Assembly: GCA_036504515.1 (NCBI GenBank)
Contig: DASXVA010000009.1
Span: 62,001 to 126,000 of the forward strand
DNA length: 64,000 bases
Direction of reading: 5' to 3'
Origin: AWTP1-18 sp036504515
Lineage (GTDB): Bacteria; Pseudomonadota; Gammaproteobacteria; Burkholderiales; Rhodocyclaceae
The position numbers were made by a program, and so were the translations under genes. Numbering within the stretch: position 1 is the first letter of the stretch; each line of letters opens with the position of its first letter. The notes under the pieces are model-generated. The model was not told the DNA's origin, did not search any database, and was given only the letters and a program-made list of their open reading frames with translations. Positions 23,835 to 33,480 of this stretch are shown one piece after another.

Positions 23835-25061
23835 ATGAAAAGCAAAAAATCATCGTTAGGGATTGTGCTTGCTCTGGTGTTGCTGGCCGGCGGTTTCTAT
23901 TTATATGGAACAAGTCATCAGGCCGTGAAGGCCAGTCGCCCTGCCGCACCGGTAATCTTGGCCCAGGCAGAAATTCGGGATGTTCCCTTGTTGCTGGAAT
24001 TGACCGGACGCTCAGAGGCTTCCGAGAGTGTCAGCCTGCGTGCCCGCGTGGATGGACAGGTATTGGCGGTGCCCATGCAGGAAGGGCACCATGTCAAGAA
24101 GGGTGATGTGCTGGTGCAATTGGACCCGGCCGATTTCAATGCGCGACTGCGCCAGGCGGAAGCCAATCTTGCCCGGGACCAGGCCCAGGCAGTCAAGGCC
24201 AGGGCGGATGTGGAGCGTTACCTTTCCCTGAAACAACGGGGCTTTGTTTCTGATGAGAAGGTGGGCGAGGTGCGTACCGCCGTGAGTGCCCAGGAAGCCA
24301 CCGCCAAAGCGAGTCTGGCGGCCCTGGATTTGGCCCGGCTTCAGGTTTCCTACGCCACCATTCGGGCGCCCTTCGATGGGGTGGTCGGTGCAAAGTTGGT
24401 ATTTCCTGGCACGGCGGTCAAAATCAACGACACCATGCTGGCTGTCGTGAACAAGCTGCGCCCCCTGTTTGTTTCCTTTGCGGTGCCAGAAAAATACCTG
24501 CCTAAAATTCAGGCAGGCATGAAAGATGGCGTGATGAAGGTGCAGATCAGTGTTCCCGGTGCCTCTAGCCGCGTCATGTTGGGGGAGGCTCGCTTTCTTG
24601 ATAACACGGTGGACACCACCACCGGCACCATTCGCATGAAGGCTCGGGTCGATAACGATGATGAAACCCTGGCGGCCGGGCAGTTCCTCAATGTCAGTTT
24701 GCAGCTTGACCAGTTAAAGGGTGTGGTGACTGTTCCCGCCGAATCGGTACAGCAGGGGCCGGAGGGGCCCTATGTTTATGTGGCCAAAGCGGATGAGACC
24801 GTTGAACTGCGCAAAGTAAATGTTTCTGCCACCCAACACGGTCTTGCTTTGCTTGCTGCCGGATTGGCTGCTGGCGAATCCGTGGTGGTGGATGGCCAGT
24901 TGCGTCTTTCCCCCGGTGCTCGGTATCTCAAGCTGGAGGCAAAGGGTGGCGCACAGTCGAACACCTCGACGAGTCAGGCACAAACCGTTAGTGATGATGG
25001 CAACAAGCCTCGTCCATCCCTGTCGGGCACAGCCGCAACGCTCGCAAGCACACCCCGTTAA
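23835..25061 (+). CDS. RND periplasmic adaptor (MdtA type)
   Basis: A 408-residue membrane-fusion protein. A single N-terminal anchor (SLGIVLALVLLAGGFYLY) is followed by lipoyl half one (VDGQVLAVPMQEGHHVKKGD), a short coiled-coil hairpin, lipoyl half two (IRAPFDGVVGAKLVFPGT), beta-barrel and membrane-proximal domain (DNTVDTTTGTIRMKARV is highly typical). The tail is Ser/Thr-rich. It lies 17 bases before its RND partner. No outer-membrane factor is encoded with it, so it probably uses one from another locus, possibly those at 4.8 or 48.2 kb. Confidence 0.92.
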   Translation: MKSKKSSLGIVLALVLLAGGFYLYGTSHQAVKASRPAAPVILAQAEIRDVPLLLELTGRSEASESVSLRARVDGQVLAVPMQEGHHVKKGDVLVQLDPADFNARLRQAEANLARDQAQAVKARADVERYLSLKQRGFVSDEKVGEVRTAVSAQEATAKASLAALDLARLQVSYATIRAPFDGVVGAKLVFPGTAVKINDTMLAVVNKLRPLFVSFAVPEKYLPKIQAGMKDGVMKVQISVPGASSRVMLGEARFLDNTVDTTTGTIRMKARVDNDDETLAAGQFLNVSLQLDQLKGVVTVPAESVQQGPEGPYVYVAKADETVELRKVNVSATQHGLALLAAGLAAGESVVVDGQLRLSPGARYLKLEAKGGAQSNTSTSQAQTVSDDGNKPRPSLSGTAATLASTPR

Positions 25062-25078
25062 TTCCCCGGTCTGTCTCC

Positions 25079-28000
25079 ATGCAGTTGCCTGAACTCTGTA
25101 TTCGTCGCCCGGTAATGACCACGCTGCTGATGGCAGCGTTCCTGATTTTTGGTGCCTTCGCTTACCGGGCTTTGCCCGTGAGCGAATTGCCCAACGTGGA
25201 CTTCCCCACGATTTCTGTCACCGCCAATCTGGCGGGGGCATCTCCGGAAACCATGGCGTCATCGGTGGCGACTCCCCTTGAAGGGCAGTTCTCCACCATT
25301 GCCGGCCTGGACTCCATGACGTCCTCCAGCGCCCAGGGGGTGACGTCCATTACCTTGCAGTTTGCCCTGGACCGGAACATCGATGCGGCCGCCCAGGACG
25401 TGCAGTCCGCTATCTCCGCTGCCCTGCGTAAGTTGCCGACGGAGATGACCACACCGCCTTCCTTCCGCAAGGTCAATCCCGCCGATTCGCCGGTGTTCTA
25501 CATTGCGATGCGGTCCGACACCTTGCCGTTGTCCACGGTGAATGAATACGCCGAAACCCAGTTGGCCCAGCGCCTTTCCACCGTCACCGGGGTAGCCCAG
25601 GTCAATGTGTACGGTTCCCAGAAATACGCGGTGCGGATTCAGGCCGATCCTAATCAACTGGCTTCCCGCGGTGTCGGCATCGATGAATTGCAGGCAGCGG
25701 TAAAGGCCGGCAACGTCAATCAACCCACCGGCACCCTTGATGGTTCCCGTCAGTCCCTAGCCATCAAGGCCAACGGCCAGCTTGAGTCGGCGGCGGCCTT
25801 TCGCCCACTGGCTGTGGCCTATCGCAATGGCGCACCGGTAAGGTTGGAGGAGGTCGCTACCGTCAGTGACAGCGTGGAAAACGCCAAGGTGGCCGCCTGG
25901 TTTGTGGACAAGCGTGCCATCGTGCTGGCCATCCAGCGCCAGCCCGGTGCCAACACCGTGGAAACCGTTGATGCAATTCGCAAGGTATTGCCCACCTTCC
26001 AGGTCAGCCTGCCGGCCTCCGTAGTGCTGGAGGTCATGTTCGACCGCAGTGTGGCCATCCGGGAAGGCATCCGTGATGTACAGATCACCCTGGTGCTATC
26101 CGGCGTGTTGGTGATCCTGGTGATCCTGCTGTTCTTGCGCAATATTTCCGCCACAGTGATTCCCGGCCTCGCGCTGCCCATCTCGGTGGTCGGTACCTTT
26201 GCCTTGATGCATGTCCTGGGCTATAGCCTGGACAACCTTTCCCTGCTGGCCCTGACCCTGGCCGTGGGCTATGTGGTGGACGACGCCATCGTGATGCTGG
26301 AGAACATCGTTCGCCACATGGAGGCGGGGGAGTCGGCTATGGAGGCCGCGCTCAAGGGTTCCCGGGAAATCGGCTTCACCATTGTTTCCATGACCCTGTC
26401 CCTGATCGCCGTTTTCATTCCGGTCATGTTCATGGGCGGCATCGTCGGTCGTCTGCTCCATGAGTTTGCCGTCACAATCTGTGCCGCCATTCTGGTTTCC
26501 GGTTTTGTCTCCTTGACCTTGACGCCCATGCTCTGCAGCCGTTACCTCAAGGCCGGTCACGACGATGCTCATGGGACGGTGTTCCGTCTGTTCGAGCAGG
26601 CTTTCAATGCTCTGCTGAAAGGTTACGAGAGCAGTCTGGCCTGGGCCATGGCCAGGCCGCGCTGGGTGTTGGCGAGTTTCTTCCTGACCCTGGGCCTGAC
26701 CGTGTTGGCTTTCAGTTCCGTCCCCAAGGAGTTTCTGCCCAGCGGCGACTCCGGTCAGATCACGGTTTCCACCGAAGGTCCGGACGATATTTCCTTTCCC
26801 GCCATGGTCCAGCGCCAGCGGCAATTGGCCGAGATCGTGGCGAAAGAGCCTGCCATTGAATCCTTCATGTCCTTTGTCGGTGCCAGTGGCAGCCGGATCA
26901 CGACCAATACCGGGCTGCTTTTCATCAACCTGAAGCCCCGCAGTGAGCGCGATGTCACCCCGGATCAATTGATCGCCAAGTTGCGTCCCCTGCTCAATGA
27001 GGTACCGGGCATCCGTGCCTATCCGCAGAATCCGCCGTCCATCCGTATCGGCGGCCAGTCCACTTCCGCCTCTTATCAATACACCCTGCAGGGAACCGAT
27101 ACCCGGGAGCTGTATCAGTGGAACGATGCCTTTCTGGGCAAGATGCGTCAGTTGCAAGGTTTTGTGGATGTGAACAGCAACCTCAAAAACCGCAGTCCGG
27201 TGGTGGCCCTGGATATTGACCGGGACAAGCTGGCCGCCTTGGGTCTGACCTTTGCCCAGGTGGAAGATGCCTTGCAGAGTGCTTTCAGCGCTCGTCAGAT
27301 TTCCACCATCTATGGCGCCACCGCCCAGTATCAGGTGATCCTCGAAACCACGCCGGAGTTTCAGGGGGATCCCAATGCCCTGTCGCGCATCCATGTCCGG
27401 GGCGCCAGCGGTGTACTGGTGCCGCTGGATACCCTGGTTCGCGTCAGTCGCAATGTCCAGCCCCTGACCGTCAGCCATCAAGGGCAATTGCCCTCGGTCA
27501 CCTTGTCTTTCAACCTACTGCCTGGCGTTTCTCTCGGCCAGGCCGTGGACAAGCTCAAGGTCATGGAAAAGGAACTGAATCCGCCCATTTCGGTGACTAC
27601 CAGCTTGCAGGGCACGGCCCAGGCCTTTGAGGCTTCCCAAAAGGGTATTGGCTTGCTGCTGCTGATTGCCGTGCTGGTGGTGTACATCGTGCTGGGCATT
27701 CTTTACGAAAGCTTCATCCACCCTCTGACCATCCTTTCCGGTCTGCCTGCTGCCGGTCTGGGGGCCTTGCTGACCTTGTTGTTGTTCCGGGTGGATCTGA
27801 GTCTCTATGCCTTTGTCGGCATCATCATGCTGGTCGGTATCGTCAAGAAGAACGCCATTATGATGATCGACTTCGCCCTGGAGCGGCAGCGGGAAGGCGT
27901 CGTTCCCGAGCAGGCGATTTATCAAGCCTGTTTGATCCGTTTTCGCCCCATCATGATGACTACCCTGGCAGCCTTGGTGGGTGCGCTGCCCATCGCGCTA

Positions 28001-28141
28001 GGCCTTGGTGCCGGGGCCGAGGTACGTCAGCCCCTGGGGCTGGCGGTGGTAGGGGGGCTGATCGTGTCCCAGTTCCTCACCCTGTACCTGACGCCGGTGG
28101 TGTATCTCAGCCTTGATCGGCTGAGAACGGCAAAGCAATAG
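25079..28141 (+). CDS. RND multidrug-type transporter (MdtB/MuxB-like)
   Basis: A 1020-residue inner-membrane pump. The start MQLPELCIRRPVMTTLLMAA is standard. The proton-relay acids are in AVGYVVDDAIVMLENI and the partner Lys in GIVKKNAIMMIDFALERQ, so all key charges are present, unlike in the pump at 7.6-10.7 kb. Porter-domain signatures (LPNVDFPTISVTA, ATPLEGQFSTIAGLDSMTS) match the MdtBC/MuxBC clade of drug and bile-salt exporters. Only one such gene is present; the clade often has two. Confidence 0.93.
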   Translation: MQLPELCIRRPVMTTLLMAAFLIFGAFAYRALPVSELPNVDFPTISVTANLAGASPETMASSVATPLEGQFSTIAGLDSMTSSSAQGVTSITLQFALDRNIDAAAQDVQSAISAALRKLPTEMTTPPSFRKVNPADSPVFYIAMRSDTLPLSTVNEYAETQLAQRLSTVTGVAQVNVYGSQKYAVRIQADPNQLASRGVGIDELQAAVKAGNVNQPTGTLDGSRQSLAIKANGQLESAAAFRPLAVAYRNGAPVRLEEVATVSDSVENAKVAAWFVDKRAIVLAIQRQPGANTVETVDAIRKVLPTFQVSLPASVVLEVMFDRSVAIREGIRDVQITLVLSGVLVILVILLFLRNISATVIPGLALPISVVGTFALMHVLGYSLDNLSLLALTLAVGYVVDDAIVMLENIVRHMEAGESAMEAALKGSREIGFTIVSMTLSLIAVFIPVMFMGGIVGRLLHEFAVTICAAILVSGFVSLTLTPMLCSRYLKAGHDDAHGTVFRLFEQAFNALLKGYESSLAWAMARPRWVLASFFLTLGLTVLAFSSVPKEFLPSGDSGQITVSTEGPDDISFPAMVQRQRQLAEIVAKEPAIESFMSFVGASGSRITTNTGLLFINLKPRSERDVTPDQLIAKLRPLLNEVPGIRAYPQNPPSIRIGGQSTSASYQYTLQGTDTRELYQWNDAFLGKMRQLQGFVDVNSNLKNRSPVVALDIDRDKLAALGLTFAQVEDALQSAFSARQISTIYGATAQYQVILETTPEFQGDPNALSRIHVRGASGVLVPLDTLVRVSRNVQPLTVSHQGQLPSVTLSFNLLPGVSLGQAVDKLKVMEKELNPPISVTTSLQGTAQAFEASQKGIGLLLLIAVLVVYIVLGILYESFIHPLTILSGLPAAGLGALLTLLLFRVDLSLYAFVGIIMLVGIVKKNAIMMIDFALERQREGVVPEQAIYQACLIRFRPIMMTTLAALVGALPIALGLGAGAEVRQPLGLAVVGGLIVSQFLTLYLTPVVYLSLDRLRTAKQ

Positions 28142-28407
28142 CCCAAAGTTTTCTCGAATTTGAACCTGCTAGCCACCAGACATTGGCTGTGGGCGGGTTC
28201 CCTCATGCCCGTTGTTTGTCGAACAGGGGGTATCCGCTTAATGAATGTCGGGCGACTGGGGAAAAACCTTTCCGGGCCAAAATCGGCGGCAATGGTCCTG
28301 AAATTGGGCTATTGCACAAAAAGGGATAAGAAAATCCAAATAAATTATTTCTGGTAATGAACTGGCACTCATAAGCTTCGTTCCAGTTATAACGAATGGA
28401 GCTTACG
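28142..28407 (+). promoter_or_regulatory. Leader/promoter region of the sulfate operon
   Basis: This AT-rich stretch precedes sbp and presumably holds the CysB-activated promoter. ATAA-containing clusters at about 28326-28350 and 28372-28393 resemble CysB-site composition, but no exact box can be assigned. GGAG at 28398-28401 sets the sbp start at 28408. Confidence 0.4.
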
Positions 28408-29472
28408 ATGCCCAACCCCGAGAGAATTGTCCGGAAATCCGGACTGCCTGCCCTGGCGGCCAATTTGTTGATTGGTCTGTGCCTGACAGCCGGCAGCAGC
28501 TTGGCTGCCCTGGCCGAGACCACTTTGCTCAACGTTTCCTACGATGTCACCCGGGAACTGTACAAGGAGGTCAATCCGGCCTTTATCAAAGCTTGGCAAG
28601 CCCAAACCGGGGAAAAGCTCGCGATCAATCAGTCCCACGGCGGTTCCAGCGCCCAGGCTAATGCGGTGATCAACGGTCTGGCTGCCGATGTGGTGACCAT
28701 GAATCAATCCACCGATATTGATGTCCTCGCCCAGAAGGCCAATTTGGTGGCCAAGGATTGGCGCAAGCGTCTACCTAACGGCGCGGCTCCCTACACCTCT
28801 ACCTCCGTCTTTTTGGTGCGCAAGGGCAACCCCAAGAACATCAAGGATTGGGATGATCTGATCAAGGCAGGAACCTCGGTGATTGTGCCGAATCCCAAAA
28901 CCTCAGGGAATGGTCGCTACACCTATCTGGCTGCCTGGGGCTATGCAGCCCTGAAGAACAAGGGTGCCAACAGCGATACCCAGGCCCGGGAATTCGTCCG
29001 GCGCCTGTTCGCCAATGTGCCGGTGCTGGATGGAGGCGGCCGTGGTGCTACCACTACCTTTACCCAGCGCGGGATTGGTGACGTGTTGGTGACCTTCGAA
29101 AATGAAGCAGCCCTGATCGCCAAGGAAGTTGGCGGCGAACAGTTCGACATCGTTTATCCCACCGTCAGCATCGAAGCCGAAGCCCCGGTTGCGGTGGTCG
29201 ACAAAGTGGTGGACAAGAAGGGAACCCGCAAGCAGGCTCAGGCCTACCTTGAGTTTCTGTATTCCCCCGAAGGTCAGGAAATCATTGCCAAGCATCACTT
29301 CCGTCCCCGCAATGAAGCTGTCCTGAAGAAGTTCGCCAAGGACTTCAAACCCATCAAACTGTTCTCTGTGGATTCCGTGTTCGGCAGTCTGGACAAGGCT
29401 CAGAAGGTGCATTTCGACGATAGCGGCGAGTACGACCAGATCATTATTGCCAACGTAAAGGACCATCGATGA
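28408..29472 (+). CDS. sbp: Periplasmic sulfate-binding protein
   Basis: A 354-residue protein with an N-terminal signal sequence ending near LAALAE. The mature start TTLLNVSYDVTRELYKEVN and the motifs QSHGGSSAQANAVINGLAADVVTMN and VPNPKTSGNGRYTYLAAWGYA are diagnostic of sulfate/thiosulfate binding proteins (Sbp/CysP). The ATG at 28408 is favoured over 28396 by GGAG seven bases upstream. It delivers sulfate to the CysTWA importer. It overlaps cysT by four bases (ATGA). Sbp versus CysP cannot be settled without alignment. Confidence 0.93.
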   Translation: MPNPERIVRKSGLPALAANLLIGLCLTAGSSLAALAETTLLNVSYDVTRELYKEVNPAFIKAWQAQTGEKLAINQSHGGSSAQANAVINGLAADVVTMNQSTDIDVLAQKANLVAKDWRKRLPNGAAPYTSTSVFLVRKGNPKNIKDWDDLIKAGTSVIVPNPKTSGNGRYTYLAAWGYAALKNKGANSDTQAREFVRRLFANVPVLDGGGRGATTTFTQRGIGDVLVTFENEAALIAKEVGGEQFDIVYPTVSIEAEAPVAVVDKVVDKKGTRKQAQAYLEFLYSPEGQEIIAKHHFRPRNEAVLKKFAKDFKPIKLFSVDSVFGSLDKAQKVHFDDSGEYDQIIIANVKDHR

Positions 29473-30302
29473 GCAGCTCAACACGCCGGGTGTTGCCGGG
29501 GTTCAATCTCTCCCTCGGCTACACCCTGGTCTATCTCTCCCTGCTGGTATTGATTCCCCTGGGGGCGACGTTTCTTAAAACGTCTTCCCTGACTTGGGAA
29601 CAGTTCTGGCACGTCGTCACCGCCCCGCGGGTGGTGGCTTCCTACAAGCTCAGTTTTGGTACATCCCTCGTTGCGGCAGGCATCAACGCTGTATTCGGTC
29701 TACTCTTGGCCTGGTCCCTGGTGCGCTACAGCTTTCCTGGCAAGAAGCTGGTGGACTCCCTGGTGGATCTGCCTTTCGCTCTGCCTACTGCCGTGGCCGG
29801 TATTGCCCTGACCGCTATTTACTCCAAGAACGGTTGGGTCGGCAGCATCATCGAGCCCCTGGGTTACAAGGTGGCTTTCACGCCGTGGGGTGTGTTGATC
29901 GCCCTGATCTTTATTGGTCTGCCCTTTGTCGTCCGCACTGTGCAACCCATTCTTCAGGATCTGGATACCGAGCTGGAAGAGGCCGCTGCCAGCCTCGGAG
30001 CCCATCGCTGGCAAACTTTCCGTCATGTGATTTTTCCCGCCCTTTTTCCTGCGCTATTGACCGGGTTTGCCCTGGCCTTTGCCCGGGCGGTGGGGGAGTA
30101 CGGTTCCGTTATCTTCATTGCCGGAAATATTCCGCTGGTATCTGAAATCACGCCCCTGATGATCATCACCAAACTTGAACAGTACGACTACGTAGGCGCC
30201 ACCGCCATCGCGGTTGTCATGCTGACACTTTCTTTTGTCCTGCTGCTGGTGATCAACCTGCTGCAAGGATGGACAGCAAAACGTACCGGGAGGGACAGAT
30301 AA
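29469..30302 (+). CDS. cysT: Sulfate/thiosulfate ABC permease CysT (CysU)
   Basis: A 277-residue permease with about six membrane segments and the EAA loop ELEEAAASLGAHRWQTFRHVIFPAL. Motifs PFALPTAVAGIALTAIY and the C-terminal LLLVINLLQGW are typical of CysT. It is translationally coupled to sbp (ATGA) and to cysW (TAATG at 30300-30304). With CysW it forms the channel of the sulfate importer. Confidence 0.93.
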   Translation: MSSSTRRVLPGFNLSLGYTLVYLSLLVLIPLGATFLKTSSLTWEQFWHVVTAPRVVASYKLSFGTSLVAAGINAVFGLLLAWSLVRYSFPGKKLVDSLVDLPFALPTAVAGIALTAIYSKNGWVGSIIEPLGYKVAFTPWGVLIALIFIGLPFVVRTVQPILQDLDTELEEAAASLGAHRWQTFRHVIFPALFPALLTGFALAFARAVGEYGSVIFIAGNIPLVSEITPLMIITKLEQYDYVGATAIAVVMLTLSFVLLLVINLLQGWTAKRTGRDR

Positions 30303-31186
30303 TGGCCGGAGCCGTCGCCCACGCTTGGAGCGGATCCAACGCGCACAGTTACGAAAATTCCGCTGCCACCCGGGAACCCCTCTTGGTGAAGTGGACCATC
30401 ATCACGATCTCCCTCGCCTTCTTCGGCTTCTTCCTGTTGCTACCTTTAGCGGCGGTTTTTACTGAAGCGCTGCGCAAGGGAGTCGATGCCTATTTTGCTG
30501 CGTTGACTGATCCTGATGCCTTTTCCAGTATCAAGCTCACCCTGCTTGCAGCGGGCATTGCGGTGCCTCTCAACTTGGTATTCGGTGTTGCTGCCGCCTG
30601 GTTGATCGCCAAGTTCCAGTTCCGCGGCAAGCAATTCCTCATTACCCTGATCGACCTGCCGTTTTCGGTTTCGCCGGTGATTGCGGGTTTGATCTACGTG
30701 CTGATCTTCGGTGCCCAAGGTTGGTTCGGTCCCTGGCTGCAGGAACACGACATCAAGATTTTGTTTGCCGTGCCGGGCATCGTGCTGGCGACCATTTTCG
30801 TTACCTTTCCTTTTGTGGCGCGGGAGCTGATTCCCCTCATGGAAGCTCAGGGCCGCGAAGAGGAAGAGGCCGCCGTGGTACTTGGTGCAACGGGATTCCA
30901 GACCTTCTGGCACGTGACGCTGCCCAATATCAAATGGGGTCTGCTCTACGGCGTGATCTTGTGTAACGCCCGAGCCATGGGTGAGTTCGGCGCCGTCTCG
31001 GTGGTGTCGGGCAAGATTCGCGGCGAAACCAACACCATGCCGCTCCACGTGGAAATCCTCTACAACGAATACAAATTCTCCGCCGCCTTCGCTGTGGCCT
31101 CTTTGCTGGCTTTGCTGGCCCTGGTCACCCTGGCAGTGAAGACCTATGTCGAATGGCAAGCCGCACAAAGTTTTAAGGACGAGTGA
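30302..31186 (+). CDS. cysW: Sulfate/thiosulfate ABC permease CysW
   Basis: A 294-residue permease. The ATG at 30302 is preferred to 30269 because GGGAGGGA precedes it and it overlaps the cysT stop in the TAATG manner. The family motif PFSVSPVIAGLIYVLIFG, the EAA loop REEEEAAVVLGATGFQTFWHVTLP and GEFGAVSVVSGKIRGETNTMPLHVEILYNEY are diagnostic, though each is quoted only in part below 20 residues of certainty in comparison. It pairs with CysT. Confidence 0.92.
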   Translation: MAGAVAHAWSGSNAHSYENSAATREPLLVKWTIITISLAFFGFFLLLPLAAVFTEALRKGVDAYFAALTDPDAFSSIKLTLLAAGIAVPLNLVFGVAAAWLIAKFQFRGKQFLITLIDLPFSVSPVIAGLIYVLIFGAQGWFGPWLQEHDIKILFAVPGIVLATIFVTFPFVARELIPLMEAQGREEEEAAVVLGATGFQTFWHVTLPNIKWGLLYGVILCNARAMGEFGAVSVVSGKIRGETNTMPLHVEILYNEYKFSAAFAVASLLALLALVTLAVKTYVEWQAAQSFKDE

Positions 31187-31187
31187 C

Positions 31188-32207
31188 ATGAGCATCGAAG
31201 TTAAAAACATCAATAAGCGTTTCGGCGATTTCGTCGCCCTCGACAATGTTTCCCTGGACTTCCCCAGTGGCGAACTCACCGCCTTGCTCGGCCCCTCCGG
31301 TTGCGGCAAGACCACGCTGCTGCGCATCATCGCTGGCCTTGAACTGGCGGATAGTGGTCGCGTACTGCTGGAAGGAGAGGATGCATCCGATACCCACGTT
31401 CGCGAACGGCAGGTGGGTTTTGTGTTTCAGCACTACGCCCTGTTCCGCCACATGAGCGTGTTCGATAACGTTGCCTTCGGCCTGCGGGTCAAGCCGCGCA
31501 AGCAACGCCTGCCCGAATCTGAAATCAAGAAAAAAGTCGGCGCCTTGCTCGAACTGGTGCAACTCTCCTGGCTCGGCGATCGTTTCCCTTCCCAGCTTTC
31601 CGGCGGTCAGCGTCAGCGTATTGCCTTGGCCCGTGCCTTGGCGGTGGAACCTCGTGTACTGCTGCTGGATGAGCCCTTCGGTGCCCTTGATGCCAAGGTG
31701 CGCAAGGAGTTGCGTCGTTGGTTGCGTCGGCTCCATGACGAGCTGCACATCACCAGCCTGTTCGTTACCCATGACCAGGAAGAAGCCCTGGAGGTTTCCG
31801 ATCGTGTTGTGCTAATGAATAAGGGCAAGGTGGAGCAGGTCGGTACACCGCTGGAAGTGTACGAAAACCCCGCGTCTTCTTTTGTCTTCAGCTTCCTTGG
31901 TGCCTCCAATCAGTTCCATGCCGATGGTCGCAGCGGTTTTGTTCGCCCCCACGAGTTGGACATCGTCACCGACCTGGCCAGTACCGAAGGTCTGGAAGCT
32001 CGTATTTCCCGGGTCCTCAGCTTCGGCGCTACCAGCCGGGTTGAGCTTTATGCCGGTAACGGTATCGATGAACCTTTGCAGTACGAAGTGGAACTGTCCC
32101 GCGAACGGGCTGCCAGTCTCAATCTTGAGCCGGAGAAACTGGTGCGTCTCGTCCCAGCCAAACTGCGGGTTTTCGATAATGTGGACGCTCAAGGAGCGGC
32201 AGCATGA
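31188..32207 (+). CDS. cysA: Sulfate ABC transporter ATPase CysA
   Basis: A 339-residue ATPase with AAGGA before the ATG at 31188. Walker A GPSGCGKTTLLRII, signature LSGGQRQRIALARAL, Walker B VLLLDEPFGALD and switch FVTHDQEEALE are intact. The C-terminal TOBE-type regulatory domain (FVRPHELDIVTD) is of the CysA class. It energises CysTW and overlaps cysB by four bases. Confidence 0.94.
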   Translation: MSIEVKNINKRFGDFVALDNVSLDFPSGELTALLGPSGCGKTTLLRIIAGLELADSGRVLLEGEDASDTHVRERQVGFVFQHYALFRHMSVFDNVAFGLRVKPRKQRLPESEIKKKVGALLELVQLSWLGDRFPSQLSGGQRQRIALARALAVEPRVLLLDEPFGALDAKVRKELRRWLRRLHDELHITSLFVTHDQEEALEVSDRVVLMNKGKVEQVGTPLEVYENPASSFVFSFLGASNQFHADGRSGFVRPHELDIVTDLASTEGLEARISRVLSFGATSRVELYAGNGIDEPLQYEVELSRERAASLNLEPEKLVRLVPAKLRVFDNVDAQGAAA

Positions 32208-33145
32208 ACTTTCAGCAACTACGCATCATCCGTGAAACCGTCAGGCAGAATTTCAACCTGACGGAAGCGGCCAATGCGCTCTTCACTTCCCAATCTGGTG
32301 TGTCAAAACACATCAAGGATCTGGAAGATGAACTCGGCATCGAGCTATTTGTTCGCCGCGGAAAGCGCCTGACCGGTCTCACCGAGCCCGGCAAGGAACT
32401 GGCTGAAATTGTCGAGCGCATGCTGATGGACGCCCGCAACATCAAGCGTCTGGCCGAACAGTTCTCCAACCGGGACGAAGGGCGTTTGCATATTGCAACT
32501 ACCCACACCCAGGCCCGCTACATGCTGCCCCAGATCGTCGCCCGTTTCAAAAAGGAATTCCCCCGGGTACATCTGGTCCTGCACCAAGCCAATCCGGCGG
32601 AAATCGTTACCTTGCTCAACCGTGGCGAAGCTGATGTCGGTATCGCCACCGAGGCCCTGGAAGGTGTTGCCAGCCTGGCATCCTTTCCCTATTACTCCTG
32701 GCATCACAGCTTGATCGTTCCTGACGATCATCCTTTGGCCAAGGTAGACAAACCAACCCTGGAACAGGTGGCGGAATACCCCATCATTACTTATCACGAA
32801 GGCTACACTGGCCGTTCAAGCATCGACCGGACTTTTGCCGAAGCCGGTGTCGTACCCGATGTGGTCATGGCCGCTCTCGACGCCGACGTGATCAAGAGTT
32901 ATGTGGAACTAGGTTTGGGTATCGGCATCATCGCTTCCATGGCGTTCAATGCCCAGAAGGATGCGGGTCTCAAGCTGATTTCCGGGGAACACCTGTTTAC
33001 CCAGAACACCACCCGTATCGCCGTGCGCCGTGGCCATTACCTGCGCGGTTACGCTTATCGTTTCATTGAGTACTGCTCTGCCGATTTGCATGAACCTCTG
33101 GTCAAGGCTGCTATGGCTCCGGGCAAGGAAATCGAGATTGATTGA
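32204..33145 (+). CDS. cysB: LysR-type regulator of sulfur assimilation, CysB
   Basis: A 313-residue LysR regulator. The N-terminal winged helix-turn-helix has the CysB signature MNFQQLRIIRETVRQNFNLT and QSGVSKHIKDLEDELG; the effector domain has THTQARYMLPQIV, the inducer-site motif of CysB/Cbl. It activates sulfate and organosulfur genes under sulfur limitation with N-acetylserine as inducer. It is last in the sbp-cysTWA operon (ATGA overlap), so the activator is autoregulated with its transport targets, which differs from the separate cysB locus of enterobacteria. Confidence 0.93.
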   Translation: MNFQQLRIIRETVRQNFNLTEAANALFTSQSGVSKHIKDLEDELGIELFVRRGKRLTGLTEPGKELAEIVERMLMDARNIKRLAEQFSNRDEGRLHIATTHTQARYMLPQIVARFKKEFPRVHLVLHQANPAEIVTLLNRGEADVGIATEALEGVASLASFPYYSWHHSLIVPDDHPLAKVDKPTLEQVAEYPIITYHEGYTGRSSIDRTFAEAGVVPDVVMAALDADVIKSYVELGLGIGIIASMAFNAQKDAGLKLISGEHLFTQNTTRIAVRRGHYLRGYAYRFIEYCSADLHEPLVKAAMAPGKEIEID

Positions 33146-33182
33146 TCCTGCCAGGATAGGAATTTGCATTCCCCATCGTTGC

Positions 33183-33214
33183 AATAAAAACGCGGCTTCG
33201 GCCGCGTTTTTACA
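33183..33214 (+). terminator. Intrinsic terminator of the sulfate operon (copy 1 of a repeat)
   Basis: A 30-base element (AATAAAAACGCGGC, TTCG loop region, GCCGCGTTTTTA) forms an 8-base-pair GC stem flanked by A- and T-runs, so it can act on both strands. An identical 30-base copy occurs at 34261-34290. Confidence 0.88.
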
Positions 33215-33480
33215 TTGAGCTTTAATTTCAGGATTTTCTTAAATCAACTACCGATTTATTTCGAGAAATGTTTGTCAACATCGAATGTCTTCAACATAAA
33301 TCAAATTTAGTGATCTATTGATCACCTGTTTGTCATCATATGTAACATAGAATTATGACTTGATCATGGGGCTAAGGGGATGTGGAAAGCAATACATAGC
33401 TTGTCTCTTTTTTCTATGTGAAAAGGTTTTCTAAACAGCATTCTGCTGTTTGGCATATTTAAATGATTGAACAGGAAATT
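33215..33480 (+). promoter_or_regulatory. AT-rich control region of outer-membrane protein gene
   Basis: Two inverted repeats stand out: GTGATC-TATT-GATCAC at 33310-33325 and AAACAGCA-TTC-TGCTGTTT at 33433-33451. The second would form a hairpin in the mRNA leader about 30 bases before the start codon; AGGAA at about 33472 is the ribosome-binding site. Confidence 0.5.

Noticed and set aside
26096..27487. 463-codon minus-strand frame opposite RND pump 2
   Set aside because: Antisense shadow with His/Gln/Gly bias; no domain.
28364..28380. TGGCACTCATAAGCTT upstream of sbp as a sigma-54 promoter
   Set aside because: The GC of the -12 element is one base too close to the -24 GG, and sulfate uptake operons use CysB with sigma-70.
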